The translations under genes were made by a program, and so were the position numbers. The notes under the pieces were generated by a model that saw only the letters and a program-made list of their open reading frames with translations, had not been told where the DNA came from and did not search any database. Positions 33,879-42,637 of a DNA stretch of 64,000 bases are shown here, one piece after another. Each line of letters starts with the position of its first letter. Position 1 is the first letter of the stretch. The stretch comes from Mycolicibacterium fortuitum subsp. fortuitum (lineage in GTDB: Bacteria; Actinomycetota; Actinomycetes; Mycobacteriales; Mycobacteriaceae), in NCBI RefSeq assembly GCF_022179545.1, contig NZ_AP025518.1, forward strand, positions 1,426,001-1,490,000, written 5' to 3'.

Positions 33879-34868
33879 TCACGAGGCGACGGCGGTGAGG
33901 ATGTCGCGTTGGACTGCCTCGGTGACGGGAGTGTGTACCAGCCGCTCGCCGCGGGCCAGCCACTCGACGTCCGTCCATTCGATCCGCGCGGGCAGCCGCC
34001 GCCAATAGTGCGGATGCGAACGCAGATAGACCTCGACGCTGGCATGCACCTTCGCGTCCAGCGGCGCCCGGCGCCGCCCGATCGCCGGTGCGGTCCCGGC
34101 CAGTGCGTCGAGGTCGGTGGGGCAGGCGCCGTGGTCGTGAACCTGCAACCCCGCGGCGATCGCCCCGTCCAGCATCCAGTCCAGGGCGATGTCGGCCAGG
34201 GGCCAGCAGGCCCCGGTGCCGCCGATGACGTCGCCGCGGCTGCCCCGGAACCAGACTTCATCGAGGCTCTCCGGATACCGCATCGTCCGGCGTCCTCCGT
34301 CGACGGCCACCGCGTGCCTGCCGGACTCCACGGTCGGCAGCGGACCCATGTGATGCTTGGTGCCCGGGGTAGCCGTCGCGTTCCACAACCCGACGAACCG
34401 CACGGGCACGGCAGGGTCGCGGTCACCGAACAATTGCGCTGCCAGCACTCTGATCTGCCGCCAGTCCTGAGGTGTGCGTGCCGTGCGGGGCAGCACATAG
34501 GTGGCCAGCGCGTAGTCCAGTACGTCATCGGAATGGGCCGGCAACAGGCCGACAGTGCCCAGCAGAGTGGCCAGCTCGCCGGCGCGGTGCCCGCCCTCAC
34601 CACCGCCGAACAAGAAGATCCGGTCTCCTGGATCCCACGCATCGCCCAAGAACCGGTACGCCTCGACGATGGCTGCCCGGGCTTCGCTGACGGCATCGCC
34701 GCGCCGGCCCGGCGTGATTCGTCTGCCGGGTCGCATGGCCGCGCCGCTGTGATACCAGATCAGCTGTTCGGTGCCGTCCAGCAACCGAAAGAGCATCTCG
34801 GTATTCGATGCGTCACGGAGTCCGGGATGTTCATCTGTGTGGTCGAAGCACAGCACGATGTTCTTCAC
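33879..34868 (-). CDS. degenerate DUF2235 alpha/beta hydrolase-like protein
   Basis: A 329-residue protein from the GTG at 34868, with GGGGGT upstream. It follows the DUF2235 pattern: KNIVLCFDHTD, GDRIFLFGGGEGGHRAGELATLLGTVGLL, VRFVGLWNATATPG, AVAVDGGRRTMRYP, EVWFRGSRGDVIGG and LADIALDWML. The usual nucleophile elbow GFSRGA is replaced by GGGEGG, so the Ser is Gly. The His-containing GVHSDVGGGY is also changed to GSRGDVIGG. The catalytic residues are therefore gone, so it may be a binding protein. DUF2235 is found in T6SS Tle1 phospholipases; no secretion genes are near. Confidence 0.72.
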   Translation of the reverse strand: MKNIVLCFDHTDEHPGLRDASNTEMLFRLLDGTEQLIWYHSGAAMRPGRRITPGRRGDAVSEARAAIVEAYRFLGDAWDPGDRIFLFGGGEGGHRAGELATLLGTVGLLPAHSDDVLDYALATYVLPRTARTPQDWRQIRVLAAQLFGDRDPAVPVRFVGLWNATATPGTKHHMGPLPTVESGRHAVAVDGGRRTMRYPESLDEVWFRGSRGDVIGGTGACWPLADIALDWMLDGAIAAGLQVHDHGACPTDLDALAGTAPAIGRRRAPLDAKVHASVEVYLRSHPHYWRRLPARIEWTDVEWLARGERLVHTPVTEAVQRDILTAVAS

Positions 34869-35108
34869 GGCGACCCCCGGCGGGACTGTCAACTACGGCT
34901 CAACAATTGCTGACAGTTACTTTGCCGGGTCCATGCCACGATGTCCTGAGTATTGCACTACTCGAATCGCGCGGAACGGAGCTTACTTCCTGTTGCAACG
35001 GTTTCTACAACGAAATCCGTGGCAGATGCGCGGTCTGATGGCGGAATCAATCTGTTACGGAACCGTAAGTTCAGCGGATTCCGCAGTCAGTGCGACTGAA
35101 ACGATTCA

Positions 35109-35834
35109 TCAGCCGCCCATCAGCATGCGCCACTGCTCAAGGTTCGACGCCCGATATACGTAGTTGCTGCGTTTGACTTCGTCGAGCGGGGCGCTCGGCT
35201 CCTCCGAGTACCAGTGCCCCGGAAAGACGGTCGGATCTCCCGGCAGCTTGGCCAGCGCCTGCAGGCTGCGGAACATGTCGTCGACGTTGCCGCCGGGAAA
35301 GTCGGTGCGCCCGCACCCGTCGAGGAACAACGTGTCACCGGCGACCAGGCGGCCGTCGAGCAGGAAGCACTGGCTGCCCGGAGTGTGGCCGGGGGTGTGC
35401 AGTAGCTCGATCTGCACCTCGCCGACAGAAACCTTGTCGCCGTGCACGTGCCCGGTCAGCTCGCTCGGCGCGATCCCGGTGACCTTCGAGACCCAATCGG
35501 CCTCGTGGGTGTTGACGTGCACCGGCACGCTCTGCCGTTCCAGCAGCTCGGCCAAGCCCTTGAGGGAGAAGCCCGCCATCGTGCCGCCGACGTGGTCGGG
35601 GTGGTGGTGGGTGACCAGCACGCCGGCCAGACGCATCCCGTCGTTCTCGATCACGTCGACGAGGTCGTTGGCCGCGTACGCCGGGTCGACCACCACCGCC
35701 TCGCCTGCCTCGCGGTCGCCGATCAGATAGGAGAAGTTGCGCATCTGCGCCGCGATCGGATCGCCGGACGCGTAGTCGCGACCCGACAACAACTGCCGGA
35801 AGTACAAGCGGTCTTGGGCCTTGGGCTCGGACAT
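35109..35834 (-). CDS. MBL-fold hydrolase, glyoxalase II-like (Rv0634c-like)
   Basis: A 241-residue metallo-beta-lactamase fold protein with the binuclear site THHHPDHVGG (residues about 75-84), HTPGHTPGS, LVAGDTLFLDGCGRTD and FPGHWYSEE. Glyoxalase II or persulfide-dioxygenase-like activity is likely; the GCGRTDFPGG block fits the persulfide-dioxygenase/GloB-like branch. It corresponds by order to Rv0634c of M. tuberculosis. It is divergent from the NsrR-Hmp pair, sharing the 124-bp gap. Confidence 0.9.
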   Translation of the reverse strand: MSEPKAQDRLYFRQLLSGRDYASGDPIAAQMRNFSYLIGDREAGEAVVVDPAYAANDLVDVIENDGMRLAGVLVTHHHPDHVGGTMAGFSLKGLAELLERQSVPVHVNTHEADWVSKVTGIAPSELTGHVHGDKVSVGEVQIELLHTPGHTPGSQCFLLDGRLVAGDTLFLDGCGRTDFPGGNVDDMFRSLQALAKLPGDPTVFPGHWYSEEPSAPLDEVKRSNYVYRASNLEQWRMLMGG

Positions 35835-35918
35835 GCGTCAAGCCTATTGCGGCTCCGTCAAGACATCCCCGCAGGTCCAAAAACCGCACGTCACGACGTG
35901 TTTGAACCCACACCGATA

Positions 35919-35942
35919 AAACTCGCATCAAAAATGCGGAAT
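35919..35942. promoter_or_regulatory. candidate NsrR operator
   Basis: CGCAT at 35924-35928 and ATGCG at 35934-35938 form an inverted repeat with a 5-bp A-rich spacer (CAAAA), flanked by AAA and ATT. The shape resembles published NsrR sites of the ATGCAT-n-ATGCAT type. It lies 17 bp upstream of the RrF2 gene start at 35959, where a repressor would block the promoter of the nsrR-hmp operon. Confidence 0.5.
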
Positions 35943-35958
35943 TACTAGCGTCATCGGC

Positions 35959-36411
35959 ATGCACCTCACCCGATTCACCGACCTGGGACTGCGCACGATG
36001 ATGCTGCTGTCCTCCGGTGAGACCGAGGGCAAGCGCATCACCACCCGCACCATCGCCTCCGGGGCAGACGCATCCGAACATCACGTCGCCAAGGCCGTCT
36101 CCAAGCTGTCCGAGCTCGGCATGGTGCATGCCCGGCGGGGCCGGGTCGGGGGACTGGTGCTCACCGAGGCCGGGCGCAACGCCTCGATCGGCTGGCTGGT
36201 GCGCGAACTCGAAGGGGACCGCGAGGTCGTCGAATGCGGCGGGGTGTCCCCATGCCCGCTGATCGCTGCTTGCCGGCTACGCCGGGTGCTGGCCGACGCG
36301 AAGGAGGCGTTCTATCGCGAGCTCGACCGCTACACCGTCACCGACCTGACGGCGGACAACCGCTTACCGATCGTTCTGCAACTCACCACCTCTGAAAGGA
36401 ATCCCCGATGA
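35959..36411 (+). CDS. nsrR: RrF2-family nitric-oxide-sensing repressor NsrR
   Basis: A 150-residue winged-helix RrF2 regulator: MHLTRFTDLGLRTMMLLSS, a recognition-helix segment ASEHHVAKAVSKLSELGMV and the wing ARRGRVGGLVL. The cluster motif ECGGVSPCPLIAACRL has three cysteines at NsrR-like spacing for a [4Fe-4S] or [2Fe-2S] cluster. It overlaps the flavohaemoglobin gene by 4 bp (ATGA), the standard NsrR target. NO would disrupt the cluster and derepress hmp. Self-regulation through the site at 35919 is likely. Confidence 0.9.
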   Translation: MHLTRFTDLGLRTMMLLSSGETEGKRITTRTIASGADASEHHVAKAVSKLSELGMVHARRGRVGGLVLTEAGRNASIGWLVRELEGDREVVECGGVSPCPLIAACRLRRVLADAKEAFYRELDRYTVTDLTADNRLPIVLQLTTSERNPR

Positions 36412-37643
36412 CCGTCACCAGCCCCGAGCCGTCTGCGGTACGCGACGAACTGGAGCCCAAGCACGCCGAGATCGTCGCCGCGACACTGCCGCTGATCGGC
36501 GCGCACATCGACGAGATCACCTCGGAGTTCTACCGCCGTCTGTTCGCCAACCACCCCGAGCTGTTGCGCAACCTGTTCAACCGCGGCAACCAGGCCCAAG
36601 GTGCCCAGCAGCGCGCGCTGGCGGCCTCGATCGCCACATTCGCGACCCATCTGGTCAACCCTGACCTGCCGCATCCGTCGGCGCTGCTGGCGCGTATCGG
36701 CCACAAGCACGCGTCCCTGGGCATCACCGCCGACCAGTACCCGATCGTGCACGACAACCTGTTCGCCGCGATCGTCGAGGTGCTGGGCGCGGACACCGTG
36801 ACACCCGAGGTGGCCGAGGCGTGGGACCGGGTCTACTGGATCATGGCCGACACCCTGATCGCGCTGGAGCGGGATCTCTACGCCGGAGCCGGCGTGGAAC
36901 CGGGTGATGTGTTCCGGCGGCTGCGCGTCGTCTCGCGGGTCGACGACCCGTCCGGTGCCGTCCTGGTCACCGTCCGCGCCGCCGAGCCCGTCAACTTTAT
37001 TGCGGGACAATATGTCTCGGTCGGTGTGACCCTGCCCGACGGCGCCCGTCAGCTACGTCAGTACAGCCTGGTCGGCGCGCCCGGTTCCACCGATCTGACG
37101 TTTGCGGTCAAGCCCGTCGACGCCGTCGCCGACCAACCCGCCGGCGAGGTCTCCTCCTGGATCCGGGCCAATCTGTGCATCGGCGACCTGCTGGATGTCA
37201 CGCTGCCGTTCGGTGACCTGTACACCGGAGGACGGCCCGACGGCCCGGTGGTGCTGGTGTCGGCAGGCATCGGCATCACCCCGATGGTCGGGATCCTGGA
37301 GTTCCTGGCAGTCGAGGCTCCCGACACCCAGCTCCGGGTGTTGCACGCCGACCGCAGCGACAGCGGTCAGCCGCTGCGGGAGCGTCAACACGAGTTGATC
37401 GAGGCGCTGCCCAACGCCAGCCTCGACCTCTGGTACGAGGACGGCGTCACCGGTGGGGCTCCCGGCGTGCACGCCGGACTGCTCAAGCTCGACGGCATCG
37501 AACTGCCCGACGACGCCGCGTACTACCTGTGCGGCGGGGCCGGATTCGTCGAGGCGGTTCGCACCCAGCTGAGTGACCGCGGCATCGCCCACGAGCGGGT
37601 GCACTGCGAGCTGTTCGCACCCAACGATTGGCTCCTGGACTAG
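36408..37643 (+). CDS. hmp: flavohaemoglobin, nitric oxide dioxygenase
   Basis: A 411-residue fusion: a globin domain (about 1-150) with the B10 Tyr in FYRRLF, the E7 Gln in FNRGNQ and the proximal His in GHKHASLGI; then a FAD-binding barrel (about 160-270) with RQYSL; then a NAD-binding domain with GIGITPMVGIL and the C-terminal GAGFVEAV. It oxidises NO to nitrate with O2 and NAD(P)H. It is the second gene of an operon with nsrR and is followed by a hairpin. Confidence 0.95.
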   Translation: MTVTSPEPSAVRDELEPKHAEIVAATLPLIGAHIDEITSEFYRRLFANHPELLRNLFNRGNQAQGAQQRALAASIATFATHLVNPDLPHPSALLARIGHKHASLGITADQYPIVHDNLFAAIVEVLGADTVTPEVAEAWDRVYWIMADTLIALERDLYAGAGVEPGDVFRRLRVVSRVDDPSGAVLVTVRAAEPVNFIAGQYVSVGVTLPDGARQLRQYSLVGAPGSTDLTFAVKPVDAVADQPAGEVSSWIRANLCIGDLLDVTLPFGDLYTGGRPDGPVVLVSAGIGITPMVGILEFLAVEAPDTQLRVLHADRSDSGQPLRERQHELIEALPNASLDLWYEDGVTGGAPGVHAGLLKLDGIELPDDAAYYLCGGAGFVEAVRTQLSDRGIAHERVHCELFAPNDWLLD

Positions 37644-37660
37644 CCGACCAGGCAAAACAG

Positions 37661-37708
37661 CTCCCCGGCGGCCGCTTTGACCTGCGGTTTGGTTTGGCTG
37701 CCGGGGAG
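37661..37708 (+). terminator. candidate hairpin terminator after hmp
   Basis: CTCCCCGGCGGC (37661-37672) pairs with GCTGCCGGGGAG (37697-37708), 11 of 12 positions, with a 24-bp loop. It starts 17 bp after the hmp stop. The strong GC stem has no T-run after it, so it fits the mycobacterial L-shaped terminators rather than a classical intrinsic terminator. Confidence 0.45.
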
Positions 37709-37753
37709 GTTGTACCCTCTTTAAGGCCCCGCAGCCGCAACGCCGCGGGACAA

Positions 37754-37826
37754 GCCCCCTTAGCTCAGTCGGCAGAGCGTTTCCATGGTAAGGAAAAGGT
37801 CAACGGTTCGATTCCGTTAGGGGGCT
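37754..37826 (+). tRNA. thrT: tRNA-Thr (GGT)
   Basis: A 73-nt cloverleaf: acceptor GCCCCCT pairs with AGGGGGC, D-loop TAGCTCAGTCGGCAGAGC, anticodon stem-loop TTTCC-ATGGTAA-GGAAA with anticodon GGT, and T-arm GGTTCGATTCC. The CCA end is not encoded. It is the first of a tRNA pair upstream of rpmG2, as in M. tuberculosis thrT-metT. Confidence 0.95.
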
Positions 37827-37895
37827 CGGTGGACGCCAGGCGAGCGAAGCGACGCGGGAGAATCCGGACGTGGAGCCCCACCTGGGACCCTCCGG

Positions 37896-37969
37896 GGCGG
37901 TGTAGCTCAGCTGGTTAGAGCGCACGACTCATAATCGTGAGGTCGGGAGATCGAGCCTCCCCACCGCTA
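37896..37969 (+). tRNA. metT: tRNA-Met (CAT), elongator type
   Basis: A 74-nt cloverleaf: acceptor GGCGGTG pairs with CACCGCT (one G-U pair), the D-arm is TAGCTCAGCTGGTTAGAGC, and the anticodon loop CTCATAA lies between CACGA and TCGTG. The anticodon is CAT. The anticodon stem lacks the three G-C pairs of initiator tRNA, so an elongator tRNA is favoured. CCA is not encoded. Confidence 0.93.
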
Positions 37970-38015
37970 CAGGAACATCAAAAGCAGAGCGTGATTTTGA
38001 GCAGGGAGAACTGAC

Positions 38016-38183
38016 GTGGCGTCGAGTACCGACGTACGGCCGAAGATCACTTTGGCGTGCGAGGTGTGCAAGCACCGCAACTACATCACCAAGAAGAACC
38101 GCCGCAACGATCCCGACCGGCTCGAGATCAAGAAGTTCTGCCCCAACTGCGGCACCCACCAGCCGCACAAAGAGTCGCGATAG
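38016..38183 (+). CDS. rpmG2: 50S ribosomal protein L33, zinc-binding form
   Basis: A 55-residue L33 starting at the GTG at 38016 with GGGAGA upstream ([18 protein letters not shown]). The two CxxC pairs, CEVC and CPNC, show it is the zinc-containing type, not the zinc-free paralogue used in zinc starvation. The rest is basic ([13 protein letters not shown]). It lies between the tRNA pair and hadA, as in M. tuberculosis. Confidence 0.97.
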
Positions 38184-38192
38184 CCATTCGCC

Positions 38193-38657
38193 GTGGCTCT
38201 TTCGACCAGCATCGTCGGGATGCATTATCGGCATCCTGAGCACTACGAGGTCGGGCGCGAGAAAATCCGCGAGCACGCGACCGCGGTCAAGAACAACGAT
38301 GCCTACTACTTCGACGAGGCTGCCGCAGCCGAGCTGGGGCACGACTCGCTGCTGGCACCGCTGACCTTTATCTGCATTTTCGGATACCAGGCGCAGTGGG
38401 CCTTCTTCGAGTGGGCCGAGATCGGCATCCAGGACGCTCAGATCGTCCAGGTCGATCAGGAGCTCAAGTTCCTCAAGCCGGTCAAGGCGGGGGACAAGCT
38501 CTATTGCGACGTGTATGTGCATTCCGTGCGCAAGGCGCACGGCACCGACATCATCGTGACCAAGAACATCATCACCGACGACAAAGGTGACGTGGTCCAG
38601 GAGGCCTACACGACCCTGGCCGGGCGTGCGGGTGACGGAGAAGAGGGTTTTAACTGA
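38193..38657 (+). CDS. hadA: (3R)-hydroxyacyl-ACP dehydratase subunit HadA
   Basis: A 154-residue hot-dog protein starting at the GTG at 38193 (VALSTSIVGMHYRHPEHYEVGREKIREHATAVK). It is the non-catalytic partner that binds the long acyl chain of mycolic acid precursors in the HadAB dimer of the FAS-II system. The catalytic Asp/His pair of HadB is not present. It overlaps hadB by the TGATG stop-start. The gene starts 9 bp after rpmG2. Confidence 0.97.
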   Translation: MALSTSIVGMHYRHPEHYEVGREKIREHATAVKNNDAYYFDEAAAAELGHDSLLAPLTFICIFGYQAQWAFFEWAEIGIQDAQIVQVDQELKFLKPVKAGDKLYCDVYVHSVRKAHGTDIIVTKNIITDDKGDVVQEAYTTLAGRAGDGEEGFN

Positions 38658-39085
38658 TGGCGCTGCGCGAATTCAGTTCGGTCAAGGTCGGTGACACGCT
38701 TCCCGAGCGCGTGATCCCGCTGACCCGTGGTGATCTGGTCAACTACGCCGGCGTGTCCGGTGACCTCAACCCGATCCACTGGGACGACGAGATCGCCAAG
38801 CAGGTCGGTCTCGACACCGCGATCGCCCACGGCATGCTGACCATGGGCGTCGGCGGCGGCTACGTCACCGAATGGGTCGGCGATCCGGCTGCCGTGACCG
38901 AGTACAACGTCCGGTTCACCGCCGTCGTGCCTGTTCCCAACGACGGTGTGGGCGCCGAGATCGTCTTCAACGGACGCGTCAAGTCCGTGGATCCCGAGCA
39001 GAAACTGGTCACCATCGCCATCTCGGCGACCGCAGGCGGAAAGAAGATCTTCGGGCGGGCCACAGCGACCGCAAAACTGGCGTAA
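38657..39085 (+). CDS. hadB: (3R)-hydroxyacyl-ACP dehydratase subunit HadB
   Basis: A 142-residue hot-dog hydratase with the catalytic motif SGDLNPIHWDDEIAKQVGL (Asp and His of hydratase 2 type) and GMLTMGVGGGYVTEW. It is the catalytic subunit of both HadAB and HadBC, dehydrating beta-hydroxyacyl-AcpM in mycolic acid elongation; HadAB is the target of isoxyl and thiacetazone. It is coupled to hadA by overlap. Confidence 0.98.
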   Translation: MALREFSSVKVGDTLPERVIPLTRGDLVNYAGVSGDLNPIHWDDEIAKQVGLDTAIAHGMLTMGVGGGYVTEWVGDPAAVTEYNVRFTAVVPVPNDGVGAEIVFNGRVKSVDPEQKLVTIAISATAGGKKIFGRATATAKLA

Positions 39086-39098
39086 GGAGTTCTGGGCC

Positions 39099-39608
39099 AT
39101 GGCACTCAAGGCTGACATTCGGGGAATGGTCTGGAAGTATCCTCACCCCTTCCTGATCGGCCGCGAGCAGATCCGCCAGTACGCCAAGGCCGTCAAGGCC
39201 ATGGACCCGGCCAGCCACGACGAGGCGGCCGCTGCCGAACTCGGCCATGACACCCTGGTCGCGCCGCTGACGTTCGCTTCCACTCTGGCGCTGCTGGTGC
39301 AGGAGCACTTCTTCCAGAACGTCGATGTCGGCATGGAAACCAAGCAGATCGTCCAGGTCGACCAGAAGTTCCTGTACCGCAAGCCGCTGAAGGCCGGGGA
39401 TCAGCTGCACGCCGTCATGGAGATCACCTCGGTCGAGGAGCGCTTCGGCGCCGACATCGTCGTCACGCACAACGTGTGCACCGATGACGACGGTGAGGTG
39501 GTCCTGGAAGCCATCACGACCATGATGGGCCACGACGCCGACGATTCCATCCAGGTGAAGTGGGATCCGGAGACCGGCAAGGTCATGCGGAAGGCGGCCG
39601 GAGAGTAA
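39099..39608 (+). CDS. hadC: (3R)-hydroxyacyl-ACP dehydratase subunit HadC
   Basis: A 169-residue hot-dog protein from the ATG at 39099 (MALKADIRGMVWKYPHPFLIGREQIRQYAKAVKA). It parallels HadA (LGHDTLVAPLTFAS) and pairs with HadB for longer chains. A C-terminal tail (SIQVKWDPETGKVMRKAAGE) extends past the HadA end. It follows hadB by 13 bp with AAGGAG in between. Confidence 0.97.
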   Translation: MALKADIRGMVWKYPHPFLIGREQIRQYAKAVKAMDPASHDEAAAAELGHDTLVAPLTFASTLALLVQEHFFQNVDVGMETKQIVQVDQKFLYRKPLKAGDQLHAVMEITSVEERFGADIVVTHNVCTDDDGEVVLEAITTMMGHDADDSIQVKWDPETGKVMRKAAGE

Positions 39609-39772
39609 CGGTCGATTAGTAGATGGCACCTACGCCGGGGTACACTCGGCACTCGGGGTTTTTCCCATTTCAGCGCGCTGTCCGTCGGCTTGACCAGTCG
39701 AGCGGGCCGCGCGCGAATTGTGTAAGCCTCGGCGCAGTACGGTGATGAAATGCGCAAGCAAGTCACCAACAG

Positions 39773-39845
<73 letters not shown>

Positions 39846-39927
39846 CTCAAACTGAATACTCGACAAGGTGTGGACACTGGAAGGTGACCGCAACAAACAG
39901 TCCGCTAGGAAATGAACGGAGCATGCG

Positions 39928-40395
39928 GTGAGCGACGAGCGCGAAGGTGCCGGCTCCGCAGACGACACTGGAGCTGACGCCGGCACCGACACCGGGGCCA
40001 AGGACACCTCCCACGGCCAGACCGCGGTGGTGACCAGGCCGCTTCGCCCGACCGGCAAGCGGACCCGTCGCGGCGTGGCTGCAGAGGCCGACCGTGACGA
40101 GGCCGCCGAGGGCGACACGTCGGACGGTGACGCGAAGGCCGACTCCGGCAAGTCGAAGAAGGCCAAGAAGAACGCAAAGGCCAAGAAGACCGGGCCGTCG
40201 CGTAACCCGATCATGTTCGTCGTCAACTACCTGAGGCAGGTCGTTGCCGAGCTCCGCAAGGTGATCTGGCCGAACCGCAAGCAGATGGTCAGCTACACCT
40301 CGGTGGTGCTGGTCTTCCTGGTGTTCATGGTGGCGCTGATCTCCGGCGCCGACCTTGGCCTGGCGCGGCTGGTGTCGCTGGTGTTCGGCACCTGA
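39928..40395 (+). CDS. secE: preprotein translocase subunit SecE
   Basis: A 155-residue protein starting at the GTG at 39928. The first ~95 residues are a hydrophilic Ala/Lys/Asp extension ([21 protein letters not shown]). The conserved part is [52 protein letters not shown], with one membrane span. It holds SecY in the Sec channel. The long extension is typical of mycobacteria. Confidence 0.95.
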   Translation: MSDEREGAGSADDTGADAGTDTGAKDTSHGQTAVVTRPLRPTGKRTRRGVAAEADRDEAAEGDTSDGDAKADSGKSKKAKKNAKAKKTGPSRNPIMFVVNYLRQVVAELRKVIWPNRKQMVSYTSVVLVFLVFMVALISGADLGLARLVSLVFGT

Positions 40396-40407
40396 TCTGG
40401 AATTTGA

Positions 40408-41232
<825 letters not shown>

Positions 41233-41255
41233 TCGCCACAGCGGCTAGAAACAAC

Positions 41256-41270
41256 GGGCGTCTCACGCCC
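41256..41270 (+). other. short hairpin before rplK
   Basis: GGGCGT-CTC-ACGCCC is a perfect 6-bp stem with a 3-nt loop in the 69-bp gap between nusG and rplK. It may be an RNA element for attenuation or a processing site. There is no T-run, so it is not a clear terminator. Confidence 0.35.
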
Positions 41271-41301
41271 TTGGATGAGCAAGTAAAGGAACACCAGAAG
41301 C

Positions 41302-41730
41302 ATGGCCCCGAAGAAGAAGGTCGCCGGGCTCATCAAGCTGCAGATCCAGGCCGGGCAGGCCAACCCCGCCCCGCCGGTCGGTCCTGCACTTGGCCAGCAC
41401 GGCGTCAACATCATGGAGTTCTGCAAGGCGTACAACGCCGCGACCGAGTCGCAGCGCGGAAACGTCATCCCCGTGGAGATCACCGTCTACGAGGACCGCA
41501 GCTTCACTTTCGCACTCAAGACCCCGCCCGCCGCCAAGCTGCTGCTGAAGGCAGCCGGTGTGCAGAAGGGTTCTGGCGAGCCGCACAAGACCAAGGTTGC
41601 CAAGGTGACCTGGGACCAGGTGCGCGAGATCGCTGAGACCAAGAAGGCCGATCTCAACGCCAACGACATCGACGCTGCGTCGAAGATCATCGCCGGCACC
41701 GCCCGGTCGATGGGTATCACCGTCGAATAA
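41302..41730 (+). CDS. rplK: 50S ribosomal protein L11
   Basis: A 142-residue L11 beginning [40 protein letters not shown], the conserved N-terminal domain that contacts release factors and the thiostrepton site. The C-terminal RNA-binding domain ends in [11 protein letters not shown]. It starts the rplK-rplA pair. Confidence 0.98.
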   Translation: MAPKKKVAGLIKLQIQAGQANPAPPVGPALGQHGVNIMEFCKAYNAATESQRGNVIPVEITVYEDRSFTFALKTPPAAKLLLKAAGVQKGSGEPHKTKVAKVTWDQVREIAETKKADLNANDIDAASKIIAGTARSMGITVE

Positions 41731-41799
41731 TCGGAACGCGTGGCAGGGCTGGCATCGGCCCGAGAGGACCACGACTCCAACAGACACGATTGGATTTCA

Positions 41800-42507
41800 A
41801 TGAGCAAGAACAGCAAGGCATACCGCGAAGCCGCGGAGAAGGTCGACCGGACCAAGCTCTACACGCCGCTTGAGGCGGCGAAGCTGGCCAAGGAGACCTC
41901 CTCCAAGAAGCAGGACGCCACTGTCGAGGTCGCCATCCGCCTCGGTGTGGACCCGCGCAAGGCTGACCAGATGGTCCGCGGCACCGTCAACCTGCCCCAC
42001 GGCACCGGTAAGACCGCCCGCGTCGCCGTGTTCGCCGTCGGTGAGAAGGCCGAGCAGGCGCTGGCCGCCGGCGCCGACGTCGTCGGCAGCGACGACCTGA
42101 TCGAGAAGATCCAGGGCGGTTTCCTGGACTTCGACGCCGCGATCGCCACCCCGGACCAGATGGCCAAGGTCGGTCGGATCGCCCGCGTGCTGGGCCCGCG
42201 CGGTCTGATGCCGAACCCCAAGACCGGCACCGTCACCCCCGATGTCACCAAGGCTGTGGCCGACATCAAGGGCGGCAAGATCAACTTCCGCGTCGACAAG
42301 CAGGCCAACCTGCACTTCGTGATCGGCAAGGCGTCCTTCGACGAGGCCAAGCTGGCCGAGAACTACGGCGCCGCCCTCGACGAGGTGCTGCGCGCCAAGC
42401 CGTCGTCCTCGAAGGGTCGCTACCTCAAGAAGGTGACCGTCTCCACCACCACGGGCCCGGGCATCCCGGTTGACCCGTCGGTGACCCGGAACTTCACCGA
42501 GGCGTAG
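41800..42507 (+). CDS. rplA: 50S ribosomal protein L1
   Basis: A 235-residue L1 from the ATG at 41800 ([17 protein letters not shown]). It has the conserved [18 protein letters not shown] motif and the [21 protein letters not shown] stretch. L1 binds the 23S L1 stalk and, in many bacteria, its own mRNA. An upstream in-frame start is not used because the true L1 begins here. It is followed by a strong terminator. Confidence 0.97.
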   Translation: MSKNSKAYREAAEKVDRTKLYTPLEAAKLAKETSSKKQDATVEVAIRLGVDPRKADQMVRGTVNLPHGTGKTARVAVFAVGEKAEQALAAGADVVGSDDLIEKIQGGFLDFDAAIATPDQMAKVGRIARVLGPRGLMPNPKTGTVTPDVTKAVADIKGGKINFRVDKQANLHFVIGKASFDEAKLAENYGAALDEVLRAKPSSSKGRYLKKVTVSTTTGPGIPVDPSVTRNFTEA

Positions 42508-42563
42508 CGCAGCGGAGCCGACCATCGGCATAGCGGCGTAGTTATTTCTGCGCGAGCAGACGC

Positions 42564-42599
42564 AAAAACCCCCGAAATCCACGGATTTCGGGGGTTTTT
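42564..42599. terminator. intrinsic terminator after rplA (bidirectional)
   Basis: A 12-bp perfect stem, CCCCCGAAATCC at 42569-42580 and GGATTTCGGGGG at 42583-42594, with a 2-nt loop, an A-run before (42564-42568) and a T-run after (42595-42599). It ends the rplK-rplA transcript and, read from the other strand, could end the sigma-factor gene at 42638. Confidence 0.93.
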
Positions 42600-42637
42600 A
42601 CTGGGGGCTCCACCCGCTTGCGGGGGACTGCTCGCAA

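Noticed and set aside
39609..39772. Promoter for trpT-secE with TTGACC and TACACT elements
   Set aside because: The two elements do not have proper spacing with each other; evidence is too weak for a feature.
41256..41270. Terminator between nusG and rplK
   Set aside because: The 6-bp stem has no T-run, so it is listed as a hairpin only.
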